From: an uncultured Collinsella sp.
GTDB lineage: Bacteria; Actinomycetota; Coriobacteriia; Coriobacteriales; Coriobacteriaceae
Direction: 5' to 3'
DNA length: 29,729 nt
NCBI GenBank assembly: GCA_937969105.1
Contig: CALBUZ010000117.1
Span: forward strand, 1 to 29,729
Shown here: piece after piece, positions 7,554 through 15,868 of the stretch
Position numbering within the stretch: position 1 is the first letter of the stretch
Layout of the letters: the number at the start of each line of letters is the position of its first letter
Translations under genes and position numbers: made by a program
Notes under the pieces: generated by a model
Database searches by the model: none
Told to the model about the DNA's origin: nothing
The model's input: only the letters and a program-made list of their open reading frames with translations

Positions 7554-8996
7554 CTATCGACCTCCCTGCGGCGCAGCATCATCGCGCATGAGCTCGGCCA
7601 GCGCCTCGCGATCGATACGCAAGGCATTGCCGCCCGCTGGGTCGAGCGAATCGCCCTGTCCGGCGAGATCTTTGGCTTGCTTGCGCTCCGCATGGGAAAG
7701 GCCCCGCTCGCGATACTTTTGCGAATGAGCGGTGTACATGTTGATGAACAGGATGACCAGGAAGCTGAACGCAATTACGACCACGACCCAAAAGAGGGCC
7801 ACCGACGTGTTGCCGCCCATCCACTCAAAGTAGATGGCGATGGGAATGGTCTGCGTAATGCCGGCGTAGTTGCCCGCAAAGAACAGGGTGCAGCCAAACT
7901 CGCCCATCGCGCGGGCAAAGGCGAGCACCGTACCGGCGGCAATCGAGGGCCAGGCAAGCGGCATCATAAGCTTGGTAAAGATGCGACGCTCGGACCAGCC
8001 CAGCGTGCGCGCCGCATCGAGCATCTGCGTGTCGAGGCTCTCGAAGGCTCCGAGTGCCGTGCGGTAGACCAGGGGAAACGACACCACCACGGCAGAGATC
8101 ACCGCCGCGGGCCACGTAAAGACAATCGAGATGCCGTGCGCAATCAGCCACCGACCGACCCCGGTCGATCGACCAAATAGCATAAGCAGCAAAAAGCCAC
8201 ACACCGTAGGCGGCAGCACCATGGGGATGGTAAAGACCGAGTCGAGCAAGCCCTTGATGCGACTCGAGGTACCCATGGTCTTCCACGCGGCGAACAGGCC
8301 CAGCGCAAAGGAGATCAGCAGGGCAAGACCGCTCGTTTTGATAGACACCCAAAACGGCCGATAGTCGATGTCGCCCAAAAAGGAGGCCAGAGAGGTCAAG
8401 GGCCCCTGCTCGTCCCGCAACACGACAGACGACGCTTCTACCATTTGAGCGCTATCAAGCCAACGTGCGCCGCCCTTGGCATCACCCGAGGCCGATGCAA
8501 TCACCACATAACGGTCCCCATCCGCACCGCGCTCGTCAAAGCCATAGGTATACCCGCCGGCATTAAACGTTGTTTCCGCCGTGACATACCAAGGAAGATC
8601 CACGTCCCCTAGCTGCGCACCTCCCATGCAGTTTGCGCTGTCAAGCTTACAGACGAGGGCCTTGAGACCCGATACGCACTCGTTGTCCTGCGGATCCAAT
8701 CCATACTTCTCGACCGCCTTGGGCGATATCCACACCACAACGCGATCGGCAGCAGGCGCCACTACAAGGTCCACGTCCTCGTCAACGGGAAACCGGTAGC
8801 CCTCAGGCTGGCCCTCCATGGCACGAGCGGTCCCCTTGGCCAACCGCTCAAAACCCTCGATCCCATAGGAAAGCCCATGAGCGGTCGCAGCAGCCTGGGC
8901 CCCGTCCTCAGCGTCCCCAGCAAACGCAAATCCCGGCACCCAGCAAAGCGCGAAAGTCAAAGCACAGGCGACAAGCATGCGGAATCTATTAAGCAC
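7554..8996 (-). CDS. modB: molybdate ABC transporter permease with a large exported N-terminal domain
   Basis: 480 residues from GTG 8996-8994 (TTGGAG six bases upstream); an extension to 9065 would lack a ribosome site. Residues ~1-26 form a signal peptide (MLVACALTFALCWVPGFAFA). Residues ~27-205 form a soluble, Trp/Tyr/Asp-containing region with cysteines in NECVSGLKALVCKLDSANC. From about 210 onward comes the ModB permease: five or six membrane segments with the EAA-type loop ESLDTQMLDAARTLGWSERRIF and FARAMGEFGCTLFFAGN. A ~45-residue basic/acidic cytoplasmic tail ends the protein. Typical ModB is about 225 residues, so the exported domain is an addition I do not recognise. It may help capture oxyanion or contact ModA. 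The permease call is secure; the extra domain is unexplained. Confidence 0.9.
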   Translation of the reverse strand: MLNRFRMLVACALTFALCWVPGFAFAGDAEDGAQAAATAHGLSYGIEGFERLAKGTARAMEGQPEGYRFPVDEDVDLVVAPAADRVVVWISPKAVEKYGLDPQDNECVSGLKALVCKLDSANCMGGAQLGDVDLPWYVTAETTFNAGGYTYGFDERGADGDRYVVIASASGDAKGGARWLDSAQMVEASSVVLRDEQGPLTSLASFLGDIDYRPFWVSIKTSGLALLISFALGLFAAWKTMGTSSRIKGLLDSVFTIPMVLPPTVCGFLLLMLFGRSTGVGRWLIAHGISIVFTWPAAVISAVVVSFPLVYRTALGAFESLDTQMLDAARTLGWSERRIFTKLMMPLAWPSIAAGTVLAFARAMGEFGCTLFFAGNYAGITQTIPIAIYFEWMGGNTSVALFWVVVVIAFSFLVILFINMYTAHSQKYRERGLSHAERKQAKDLAGQGDSLDPAGGNALRIDREALAELMRDDAAPQGGR

Positions 8997-9064
8997 GAAA
9001 AGCTCCAAGAGAATACAAGGACGGAGTGAAACACAAAACGATGGAATTATCGCTCCAAGCCGCA

Positions 9065-9940
9065 CTACGCGGAAAGCTCAAAGCCGTACTTGGCCCAAAT
9101 CTTCTGAGCCTTCTTGTTGGTCAGACAGAAGTCGATGAACGCCTTGGCTTCGTCGGCGTGCTCGGAGCTCTCGGCAACGGCACCCGGATACACGATGGGC
9201 TTGTGCGAATCCTCGGGACACACAAAGGCCTCCTCGATGCCGTCGTAGCGGAAGATGTCGGAGCTGTAGACAAAACCGGCCACGCAGTCGCCCGTAGAGA
9301 CGTAAGACGCAGCAGTGCCGACCTTGTCGGCCAGGGCTACCTTGTCGGCGATCTTGGGAGCATACTCGCCGTCGTCGCCCTCGGTGCCGGTGTAGAGGCC
9401 CACGGAGGCCAGGGCCTGGTTGGCGTACTTGCCGGCGGGGACGGTCTTGGCGTCGCCAATGGCGATCTTGCCGTCCAGGTTCGCGACGTCGGCGATGGCC
9501 TCGACCTTGGTGTCGGAGCCCTCGGCGCGAATGATCACGAGGTCGTTGACGAACATGTCCTCACGGGTGTCGGCGTCGACGAGCTCGGCGGCCTCGGCGT
9601 CATCCATGGTGCCCTTGGAGGCCGTGATGAGCACGTCGACGGCGGCACCGGCGCGCATCTGCTCGACAAGGTCGCCAGATGCCTTAAACTGCGTATCGGC
9701 AAAGGTGGTGCCGGTCTGGTCGGTGTAGAGCTCCTGGATCTCGGGAAGGGCCTTCTCGAGGGAGTTGGCGGCAAAGACCTGCAGCTCGACGGTTTCCTTC
9801 TTGGAAGAGGCCTTGGCGGAGCCGGCATCGGATCCGGCCGGCTCGGACGTCTTGCTGCCCGAGCAGCCGGCAAGACCAAGGCCGGCAGCGGCGACAGCAG
9901 AAAGCGAGACGAATCCGCGGCGAGATACCATATCGAACAT
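9065..9940 (-). CDS. modA: molybdate-binding lipoprotein
   Basis: 291 residues from ATG 9940-9938 (GAAAGGG six bases upstream); the TTG two codons earlier is a less likely start. The N-terminus VSRRGFVSLSAVAAAGLGLAGC is a lipoprotein signal with lipobox LAGC (Cys26) and a twin-arginine-like SRRxF pattern, so it may go through Tat. The mature part follows the ModA pattern: VFAANSLEKALPEI, DVLITASKGTMDDA, AIGDAKTVPAGKYANQAL, SDIFRYDG, YPGAV and FIDFCLTNKKAQKIWAKYGFE. It should sit on the outer face of the membrane and deliver molybdate to ModB. modB follows after 68 bp. Tungstate cannot be excluded as the ligand. Confidence 0.93.
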   Translation of the reverse strand: MFDMVSRRGFVSLSAVAAAGLGLAGCSGSKTSEPAGSDAGSAKASSKKETVELQVFAANSLEKALPEIQELYTDQTGTTFADTQFKASGDLVEQMRAGAAVDVLITASKGTMDDAEAAELVDADTREDMFVNDLVIIRAEGSDTKVEAIADVANLDGKIAIGDAKTVPAGKYANQALASVGLYTGTEGDDGEYAPKIADKVALADKVGTAASYVSTGDCVAGFVYSSDIFRYDGIEEAFVCPEDSHKPIVYPGAVAESSEHADEAKAFIDFCLTNKKAQKIWAKYGFELSA

Positions 9941-9999
9941 ATTCAACCCTTTCGGACCTTGTGCCCGGGTACCCCACCGCGGGCTTTAATCTGCAACCA

Positions 10000-10051
10000 G
10001 ATTATACTTCTGCGCGAATAATGATAGTGAGAAATTATTCTCGCCAGAGAA
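10000..10051 (-). promoter_or_regulatory. modA promoter region with overlapping palindromes
   Basis: A perfect -10 TATAAT lies on the minus strand at 10005-10000, about 60 bp before modA. No good -35 is seen, suggesting activator dependence or a weak promoter. Just upstream are two overlapping inverted repeats: GAGAAATTATTCTC (10029-10042) and TTCTCGCCAGAGAA (10038-10051), sharing the TTCTC half-site. They fit an operator for a molybdate-responsive or other regulator, but do not clearly match the ModE consensus. Confidence 0.4.
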
Positions 10052-10093
10052 TATAGTTTCGAGTTACCGTACACCTCGGCGTCGCTTCGGCGG

Positions 10094-10132
10094 AAAACAA
10101 AAGCGGAGCGACCGATAAGGTCGCCCCACCGC
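10094..10132 (-). terminator. terminator after moaB
   Basis: Twelve bases after the moaB stop, on the minus strand, a GC-rich stem (GGGCGACC / GGTCGCTC core, loop TTATC) is followed by TTTTGTTTTCC. It separates the moeA-moaB unit from modABC. Confidence 0.75.
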
Positions 10133-10143
10133 AGGTAAACCGC

Positions 10144-10623
10144 TTAGTTGGTATGTCCGCCGCCCGCCGTCATCTGGGCCGCATGCTCCAGCTGGTCACT
10201 CACGGCCTCCCAGCTTTCGCGGGCGGCCTTCGTAGAACCGGGAAAGTTTACGACAAGCGTATGACCTCGTTGCATGCAAATAGCGCGCGAGAGCATGGCG
10301 CGGCGCGTCTTGGTCATGGAGTATGCGCGAATCGCCTCTGCAATACCCGGCACATCGCGGTCGCAGACGGCACGCGTCGCCTCGGGCGTCACATCGCGCA
10401 TCGAAAGCCCCGTGCCGCCGCAGGTGAGCACGACGTTGGCGTGGCACTCATCGGCGGCTTCCACAACGGCATCACCAATCTCGCTGACGTCGTCGCGCAC
10501 GACCACATGTGAGGCGACCGTCCAGCCCTGTGCTTCGATAAGCTCCTCGAGCGCGGCTCCGGCCTCATCCTGGGCAAGGTCGCGCGTGTCCGAGCACGTC
10601 ACGATCGAAATCTTCAACTCCAT
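10144..10623 (-). CDS. moaB: MoaB/Mog-family molybdopterin adenylyltransferase
   Basis: 159 residues from ATG 10623-10621, with GGAGG six bases upstream; an in-frame extension to 10716 overlaps moeA and is rejected. It is a single MoCF-binding domain: TCSDTRDLAQDEAG near the N-terminus, the phosphate/pterin loop CGGTGLS (68-74), and DVTPEATRAVCDRDVPGIAEAIR. The family adenylylates molybdopterin before molybdenum insertion. Its length and pairing with moeA fit Mog/MoaB; the two cannot be separated by eye. It follows moeA by 10 bp and ends at a terminator. Confidence 0.9.
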   Translation of the reverse strand: MELKISIVTCSDTRDLAQDEAGAALEELIEAQGWTVASHVVVRDDVSEIGDAVVEAADECHANVVLTCGGTGLSMRDVTPEATRAVCDRDVPGIAEAIRAYSMTKTRRAMLSRAICMQRGHTLVVNFPGSTKAARESWEAVSDQLEHAAQMTAGGGHTN

Positions 10624-10633
10624 AGCGATCCTC

Positions 10634-11896
10634 CTATAGCACCGTTCCCTCAGGCAGGTCGACGCGAACAACGTCCACGACATCTCCCGCCTTGAGCTCG
10701 CACGGTCCTTCGTCAATACGCAGCAGGCAGTTGGCCCGCTGCATCGTGCCGAGCAGCGCCGAATTCTGCGTCTTGGCCTCGGTCACCAACAGCTCACCGG
10801 TCTCGGGGTCGCGCAAAACCGTGGCGCGATCGAAGAAGCGTCGGTCCTGGCGCTTCTTCACGCCGTGCGTCAATATCGCCTGCTGCACGGGACGCGCCCC
10901 CTCGGCAAAACCGCGCATCTTGCGAATCGCCGGGCGCGCGAGCATCTCAAAGCCCACATACGCCGCGGCCGGATTGCCTGAAAGCCCCAGGTAGGGCTTA
11001 CCCCCGAGCAAGCCAAACGTGATGGCCTTGCCGGGACGCATCGAGATTCGATCGAACAGTACCTCGCCCTCGCGCCGGACGAGCGTCGTCACGTAGTCGT
11101 AGTCGCCCGCCGAGGCACCACCGCTCGTAATGACAAAATCGCACTCTCGCGTGGCGCGATGCACCAGCTCGGCAATCGCCTGCTCATCGTCGGGCGCGAT
11201 GCCGTAGAACACGGGCTCGGCTCCCGCATCGAGTGCCTCGGCCATCAACGCCGAGGAGTTGGAATCGCGAATCTGACCGCGCGCCGGCAGTTCACCCGGC
11301 GCGACCAGCTCCGTGCCCAGCGAGATGATGCCCACACGTGGGGCGGCGTGCACCTTCACGCTCGCGTATCCGGCGCTTGCCAGCAAGCCGGCGCCGGCCG
11401 GAGCCACGACCTCGCCGGCGTGCATCACAACATCGCCGGCATGGGCCTCCTCGGCGGCAGAGCGAACGTTCTCCCCTACCTTAGCAGGCGCCGAGAAGCG
11501 AACGTACGAGCCCTCGTTGCCGTCACCGTCGAGCACATCGACAATCTCGTATTTCACCACAGCATCCGCACCCTCGGGCACCGACGCGCCCGTCATGATG
11601 CGGACCGCCTCGCCCGCACCGATTGCGCCCTCAAACACATGGCCCGCGGCCTCGTGTCCGATAACGTCGAGCGTCACCGGCGCCTCGCCAGATGCCTGCA
11701 CCAAGTCCGCCGAGCGCACGGCATATCCATCCATAGCGCTGTTGGCAAACGGCGAAATGTCGATATCGGCCACAGCATCCTCGGCCAAGGGAAAACCAGC
11801 CGCCTGCCACACGGGAATCTCGACGAGATCGGTCGGAGCAACGTGCGACAGGACAATCGACTGCGCGTCCTCCAACGGAATGAGCTTCTCTGCCAT
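10634..11896 (-). CDS. moeA: molybdopterin molybdenumtransferase
   Basis: 420 residues from ATG 11896-11894 (AAGAGG five bases upstream). The GTG two codons earlier is a weaker start. It has the MoeA domain order: SPFANSAMDGYAVRSAD near residues 48-64, a beta-barrel domain II, then the MoCF domain with GIISLGTELV, GQIRDSNS and ITSGGASAGDYDYV, and the C-terminal domain IV. It inserts molybdenum into adenylylated molybdopterin. It is the first gene of the moeA-moaB unit and lies next to modABC. A possible -10 (TATACT) is near 11956-11961 on the minus strand; no convincing -35 is seen. Confidence 0.95.
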   Translation of the reverse strand: MAEKLIPLEDAQSIVLSHVAPTDLVEIPVWQAAGFPLAEDAVADIDISPFANSAMDGYAVRSADLVQASGEAPVTLDVIGHEAAGHVFEGAIGAGEAVRIMTGASVPEGADAVVKYEIVDVLDGDGNEGSYVRFSAPAKVGENVRSAAEEAHAGDVVMHAGEVVAPAGAGLLASAGYASVKVHAAPRVGIISLGTELVAPGELPARGQIRDSNSSALMAEALDAGAEPVFYGIAPDDEQAIAELVHRATRECDFVITSGGASAGDYDYVTTLVRREGEVLFDRISMRPGKAITFGLLGGKPYLGLSGNPAAAYVGFEMLARPAIRKMRGFAEGARPVQQAILTHGVKKRQDRRFFDRATVLRDPETGELLVTEAKTQNSALLGTMQRANCLLRIDEGPCELKAGDVVDVVRVDLPEGTVL

Positions 11897-12106
11897 ATGC
11901 ACCTCTTAATGCCACGGCGCACAACAGGGGCGCCGATTCTTTATGCTTGTCTCAGTATAATCCCCCGACGCATGGCCGCGACTCGGCCTGAACCCGCAAA
12001 TACACCTGTCGGTTGCAGGCCGCGAAACAGAATGGAAACCAACCCACCGGCTCGTCGCGTTTGCCGCGTTTTATAATGCTTGCGTTGCAACCTAAAAGAG
12101 GGACGT

Positions 12107-13528
12107 ATGGCTCATAACGACAAACCCGAAAGCGCAAACGAAGCGCAGGATCATTCCCAGTCGCTCGACGACGGCGGCTTTTTCTCCCTGAACGACGTTA
12201 TCATGGCCGGCAGGCAACAGCTCACCCGCTCCGAGCATCTCTTGGCTGCCGACACGCGCCGCAACGTCCGCAACCTACTCGCGAGCGCCAAGTTGCTCGT
12301 ACTCGTCGTCATCGTCTCTCTCGCCATGGGCGTTGCCGCTTGGGCGTTTTTGGCCTCGCTGAATATCGCGACCGATTATCGCGAGCACCACGCGTGGATC
12401 TACGCCATGCTCCCCGTCGTGGGCGTGGCTACCGCATGGGTGTACAAGAACCACGGCCTTGCCGCCAAGCGCGGCAACAACCTGGTCATCGATTCCGCCC
12501 TGGGCACACGCCTCATCCATATGCGCATGGCCGTCCTCACTTTCGTCTGCTCCACGCTCACGCACCTAACGGGCGGATCGGCCGGCCGCGAGGGCGCCGC
12601 GGTGCAGATTGGCGGCACCATCGCCAGCAACATCTCGAGCCTCGCCCACCTCAAAAAGCATGACCACCACGACCTCATGCTCGCCGGCATCTCATCCGCC
12701 TTTGGCGCCGTATTCGGTTCGCCCCTTGCCGGCGCGTTCTTTGGCATGGAGATGTGCTTTATCGGCAAAATCGACTACACCGCGGGCATCTACTGCCTCG
12801 TCGCCTCGTTTACCGGCTACTATACGTCGCTTGCCTTGGGAACCGAGTACGAGGCGAATGTTATCGCCAGCGTTCCCAACATGACACCACGGACGGTTGT
12901 CATCGTTGTTATCAGCGCCATTATCTTCGGTTTGACGGCACGCCTCTTTGCCTGGTCGGTTCGAACCGTCAAGAGCCTGTACGGTCGCTTTATCACCAAC
13001 TACCTTGCTCGCGCACTCGTGGGCGCGCTCGTGGTGCTCGCGGCCTACGCGATGCTCGACGCCTGGAAGTATGCCGGCCTTGCCACCTGGCTCTCGGGCG
13101 CCGGGTTCGCCGGTAACACAACCCTTGCCGACGCAGCCATCAAGCTCGTGGTGACGGCGCTCACCCTGGGCGCCGGCTTCCAAGGCGGCGAGGTCACGCC
13201 CCTGTTTGGCATCGGTGCGGCGCTCGGCGGCTGGATCGGTTGCCTCGTCGGGATCGACCCCAGCTTTCTGGCGGCGCTGGGCATGCTCGGCGTGTTCTGC
13301 GCCGGCCTCAACGTGCCCATCACCACCTGCATGATGGCCATCGACCTGTTCCACGGCACGGCAGCCGGCTTCTTTGTCATCGTGGCGTTTATCAGCTATC
13401 TCGTCGGCGGGCACCGCGGCGTGTACCCCGCCCAACGCATCATCTCACCCAAGCGCCGTTCGCTTATTGTGGATGAGGGCGGTACGGTAGCGGATGCTAT
13501 CGAGCGCCACAACGACCTGATAGAGTAG
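12107..13528 (+). CDS. CLC-family anion channel/antiporter
   Basis: 473 residues from ATG 12107-12109; an in-frame start at 12080 lacks a ribosome site. A ~55-residue polar N-terminus precedes about ten hydrophobic segments. GREGAA (160-165) supplies the gating glutamate Glu162. GSPLAGAFFGMEM and GAGFQGGEVTPLFGIGAALGG are standard CLC helices. The usual chloride-site motif GSGIP is absent; at that position the protein reads KRGNNLVID (121-129), resembling the GNN-type sequences of the CLC-F fluoride/proton antiporters. No fluoride riboswitch was found upstream. It therefore belongs to the CLC family, with chloride or fluoride as possible substrates. A TATAAT at 12072-12077 may be its -10. It is divergent from moeA. 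Confidence 0.88.
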   Translation: MAHNDKPESANEAQDHSQSLDDGGFFSLNDVIMAGRQQLTRSEHLLAADTRRNVRNLLASAKLLVLVVIVSLAMGVAAWAFLASLNIATDYREHHAWIYAMLPVVGVATAWVYKNHGLAAKRGNNLVIDSALGTRLIHMRMAVLTFVCSTLTHLTGGSAGREGAAVQIGGTIASNISSLAHLKKHDHHDLMLAGISSAFGAVFGSPLAGAFFGMEMCFIGKIDYTAGIYCLVASFTGYYTSLALGTEYEANVIASVPNMTPRTVVIVVISAIIFGLTARLFAWSVRTVKSLYGRFITNYLARALVGALVVLAAYAMLDAWKYAGLATWLSGAGFAGNTTLADAAIKLVVTALTLGAGFQGGEVTPLFGIGAALGGWIGCLVGIDPSFLAALGMLGVFCAGLNVPITTCMMAIDLFHGTAAGFFVIVAFISYLVGGHRGVYPAQRIISPKRRSLIVDEGGTVADAIERHNDLIE

Positions 13529-13614
13529 ACGTAATAATCGCCGTGCAGCCACAATCAGGGGCAATTCGACCTGAGCGCGACCGCACTGTCATGTCACACG
13601 CCGGGAGTCGCCCC

Positions 13615-14577
13615 ATGCACGCAACGGATTTTGGTCGTACGCTCATCATCGCCAACCCCGCCGCCCAGTCGGGTGCGGCGCGCGAAGTTGCCGAGCGCCT
13701 GCAGCGCTTTTTGGACATGACCGCACGTGCATCCCAGTTTGACCTGGTGCTGACCGAGCGCATGGGACACGCCAAGGAACTGGCCGCACAGGCTCAGGGC
13801 TACCGCACGGTTATCGCACTCGGCGGCGACGGCGTGATCCACGAGGTCGTCAATGGCTTGATGGCGCAAGAAGAGGCGGTTCGACCGGCGCTTGCCGTCC
13901 TGCCCGTGGGCTCAGGCAATGATTTTGCCCAAACACTCGGCATCGACGATTTCTCCAGCAAAGATTTTGGCGCGCTGCTCACCTGCGAGCTGCAGCACCA
14001 GGATATCGGGCGCATTCGCTCGTGGAGCCCTGCGAGCGGCAGCGGCGAGGCTGCCGTTGAGTACTACGACCAGACGCTTTCGGTCGGCATCGATGCCGCC
14101 ATCGGCCTTGGCACCACCGAGCTGCGCAAAAAGACGGGCTTGACGGGCGCTCCGCTCTACACCCTCTCGGGACTTGAGCAGTTTGGCCTGCGCTATCGCA
14201 ACTACCCCATGACGGTGAGCTTTGACGGCGCGCCCGCCGAGCGCGTGAGGGCGATCATCATGGCGATTCAGCTGGGCCCCACGTATGGCTCGGGCTATCG
14301 CATCTGTCCCGATGCCGACCCCTGCGACGGCATACTCGACGTCTGCTACGCCTGCGGCCCCGTCCCTCGTGCGGTCGCGCTTCCCATGTTCCTTTCGGCC
14401 AAAGATGGCCACCACACCAAGCTGCCACCGGTTCGCATGCGCCACTGCCGCCATGCCGAGCTCACTTTTGAGGAGCCAGACTACCCCATCCAAGCCGACG
14501 GCGAGCCCATCGTCGCCTCGCGCATCGAGGTCGACATCCTCGCCGGCGCCCTCCATGTCTGGCGCCCCACCCGCTAA
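13615..14577 (+). CDS. diacylglycerol kinase-family lipid kinase (YegS/DgkB-like)
   Basis: 320 residues from ATG 13615 (GGGAG seven bases upstream). In-frame starts at 13543 (GTG) and 13591 (ATG) lack a site. Motifs: IIANPAAQSGAA (11-22), the nucleotide-binding GGDGVIHEVVNG (70-81) and PVGSGNDFAQTLG (97-109), and the C-terminal CPDADPCDGILDVCY and IQADGEP. The family phosphorylates a lipid or sphingoid-like alcohol at the membrane face with ATP. The actual lipid is not readable. It follows the CLC gene by 86 bp on the same strand and ends at the large palindrome 14585-14655. Confidence 0.9.
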   Translation: MHATDFGRTLIIANPAAQSGAAREVAERLQRFLDMTARASQFDLVLTERMGHAKELAAQAQGYRTVIALGGDGVIHEVVNGLMAQEEAVRPALAVLPVGSGNDFAQTLGIDDFSSKDFGALLTCELQHQDIGRIRSWSPASGSGEAAVEYYDQTLSVGIDAAIGLGTTELRKKTGLTGAPLYTLSGLEQFGLRYRNYPMTVSFDGAPAERVRAIIMAIQLGPTYGSGYRICPDADPCDGILDVCYACGPVPRAVALPMFLSAKDGHHTKLPPVRMRHCRHAELTFEEPDYPIQADGEPIVASRIEVDILAGALHVWRPTR

Positions 14578-14584
14578 CCCCACC

Positions 14585-14655
14585 TAAGTTGCGGTGAAAT
14601 AGGGACTGTTTATGCAGCTAAAGCCGCAAAACAGTCCCTATTTCACCGCAACTTA
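14585..14655. repeat. perfect 27-bp inverted repeat between convergent genes
   Basis: Left arm 14585-14611 and right arm 14629-14655 are perfect complements around a 17-base loop. The arms contain AGGGACTGT / ACAGTCCCT, shared with the palindrome at 15071-15101. It lies eight bases after the lipid kinase stop and nine bases beyond the arfB-like stop, so it could end transcription from both sides, though neither side has a clear U tract. The length and perfection of the arms also suggest a small repeated palindromic element. Confidence 0.75.
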
Positions 14656-14664
14656 TTGAGAAGA

Positions 14665-15045
14665 TCATTCCTCCCCGCCTGGCTTGCGACGGTTGGCCTT
14701 TTTAATCGCGTTGAAGTGCTTGTCGTTGAGCCTGCGCTGGCGCGATCGCTGAGGCACCTTGGTCTTTACGCGTCGGCGCGGTGGACGCCCGCGACGCTCA
14801 AGCTCTGCCCTCAGCTTACGCAGACAGCAGCTGCGATTCTGAAACTGACTGCGGCTCTCACGCGCCGTCACGACAATCCCCGTGGGCCCATGCTTCATGC
14901 GCACCGCCGAGTCCGTCGTGTTCACGCCCTGTCCACCCGGACCCGTCGCGCGAAACACCTGCACCTCGCAATCGCGCGCCAACTCCTCGGCCGACATCTC
15001 GGCATAGCGCGCATACTCGCGCCATCCCATCTTGTTCTCATCCAT
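14665..15045 (-). CDS. arfB: ArfB-like peptidyl-tRNA hydrolase (release-factor GGQ domain)
   Basis: 126 residues from ATG 15045-15043 (GGGGAGG upstream); an extension to 15111 reads through the xpt terminator and is rejected. The core [18 protein letters not shown] holds the catalytic GGQ (37-39), and [12 protein letters not shown] follows. There is no codon-recognition domain. The last ~50 residues are strongly basic ([14 protein letters not shown], then many Arg/Lys), like the tail that ArfB/YaeJ inserts in the mRNA channel. The family frees stalled ribosomes by hydrolysing peptidyl-tRNA. A different single-domain release-factor homologue is possible, so the symbol is tentative. The gene sits alone between two palindromes. 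Confidence 0.82.
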   Translation of the reverse strand: MDENKMGWREYARYAEMSAEELARDCEVQVFRATGPGGQGVNTTDSAVRMKHGPTGIVVTARESRSQFQNRSCCLRKLRAELERRGRPPRRRVKTKVPQRSRQRRLNDKHFNAIKKANRRKPGGEE

Positions 15046-15065
15046 ATCAATACCTCCCCTCATAC

Positions 15066-15101
15066 AAAAAATGTGACAAAGGGACAGTCCCTTTGTCACA
15101 T
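15066..15101 (-). terminator. terminator of xpt (perfect 15-bp palindrome)
   Basis: ATGTGACAAAGGGAC (15071-15085) and its exact complement (15087-15101) flank a single central base. On the minus strand this stem is followed by TTTTTT, 27 bp after the xpt stop. It shares the GGGACTGT core with the palindrome at 14585-14655. Confidence 0.75.
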
Positions 15102-15128
15102 CGCATACCAATCGCTTGTGCTGCGCGC

Positions 15129-15707
15129 CTAGGCGAACGTGATCTCGCCGTTCTCGCAGTCCATTTCGGCGATACGGGCCAGGCTCTCAACGCGGAAGCC
15201 GCGCTCGCGGAGCTTATCGCCACCGCCCTGGAAGCCCTTCTCAACGGCGATGCCGATGCCGGCAACCTCGGCACCCGCGGCCTCGCAGATCTTAATAAGG
15301 CCCTCGAGCGCGCAGCCATTGGCCAAAAAGTCGTCGATAATCAGGACCTTATCGCCCTCGGACAGGAAACGCTTGCCAACGATGACCGGGTACTCCTTCT
15401 GCTTGGTAAAGGAGTAGATGGTCGTGGCATACTGCTCGCCGTCGAGGTTGATGGACTGCGCCTTCTTGGCAAAGACCACCGGCACGCCGCCAAAATGCTG
15501 GGCTGCAATGCAAGCCATGCCAATGCCCGAAGCCTCGATCGTCAAGATCTTATTGATCTCGACACCCTCGAACAGACGGGCCCACTCGGCGCCCATGTGG
15601 TCGAACAACTCAACGTCGCACTGGTGGTTGAGGAAGGCATCAACCTTAAGGACGTTACCGGCCTTTACGATGCCGTCATGGCGAATACGATCCTCAAGCT
15701 CCTGCAT
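15129..15707 (-). CDS. xpt: xanthine phosphoribosyltransferase
   Basis: 192 residues, the normal Xpt length, from ATG 15707-15705 with AAGGGG upstream. It converts xanthine and PRPP to XMP in purine salvage. Features: N-terminal [20 protein letters not shown] with [17 protein letters not shown] (54-65), FAKKAQS (79-85) and the PRPP loop [14 protein letters not shown] (121-134). Many Gram-positive xpt genes are controlled by a purine riboswitch, but none is recognisable in the 160 bp upstream. No transporter (pbuX) follows; the gene ends at its own terminator. Confidence 0.95.
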   Translation of the reverse strand: MQELEDRIRHDGIVKAGNVLKVDAFLNHQCDVELFDHMGAEWARLFEGVEINKILTIEASGIGMACIAAQHFGGVPVVFAKKAQSINLDGEQYATTIYSFTKQKEYPVIVGKRFLSEGDKVLIIDDFLANGCALEGLIKICEAAGAEVAGIGIAVEKGFQGGGDKLRERGFRVESLARIAEMDCENGEITFA

Positions 15708-15868
15708 GGCGCAACCCCTTCTCGCGGCAACGATACCGCGCGATTAATAAACGTTGTTCGATAGTCTACCACGGACCGACCCCCGCCCGCCCCACAAGCC
15801 GCATCGCACCATAAAGCTGCAAGACCAGTAAATAGGCCCGATTCGTGGCAAGCCTGCCCCCCCACATG

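Noticed and set aside
11960..12106. Fluoride riboswitch upstream of the CLC gene
   Set aside because: Looked for because of the GNN motif; none of the conserved fluoride aptamer segments is present.
14665..15111. Start of the ArfB-like protein at 15111
   Set aside because: The extra residues are a translation of the xpt terminator palindrome; the ATG at 15045 has a strong ribosome site.
15708..15868. Purine riboswitch upstream of xpt
   Set aside because: The conserved loop sequences of the guanine/xanthine aptamer are absent.
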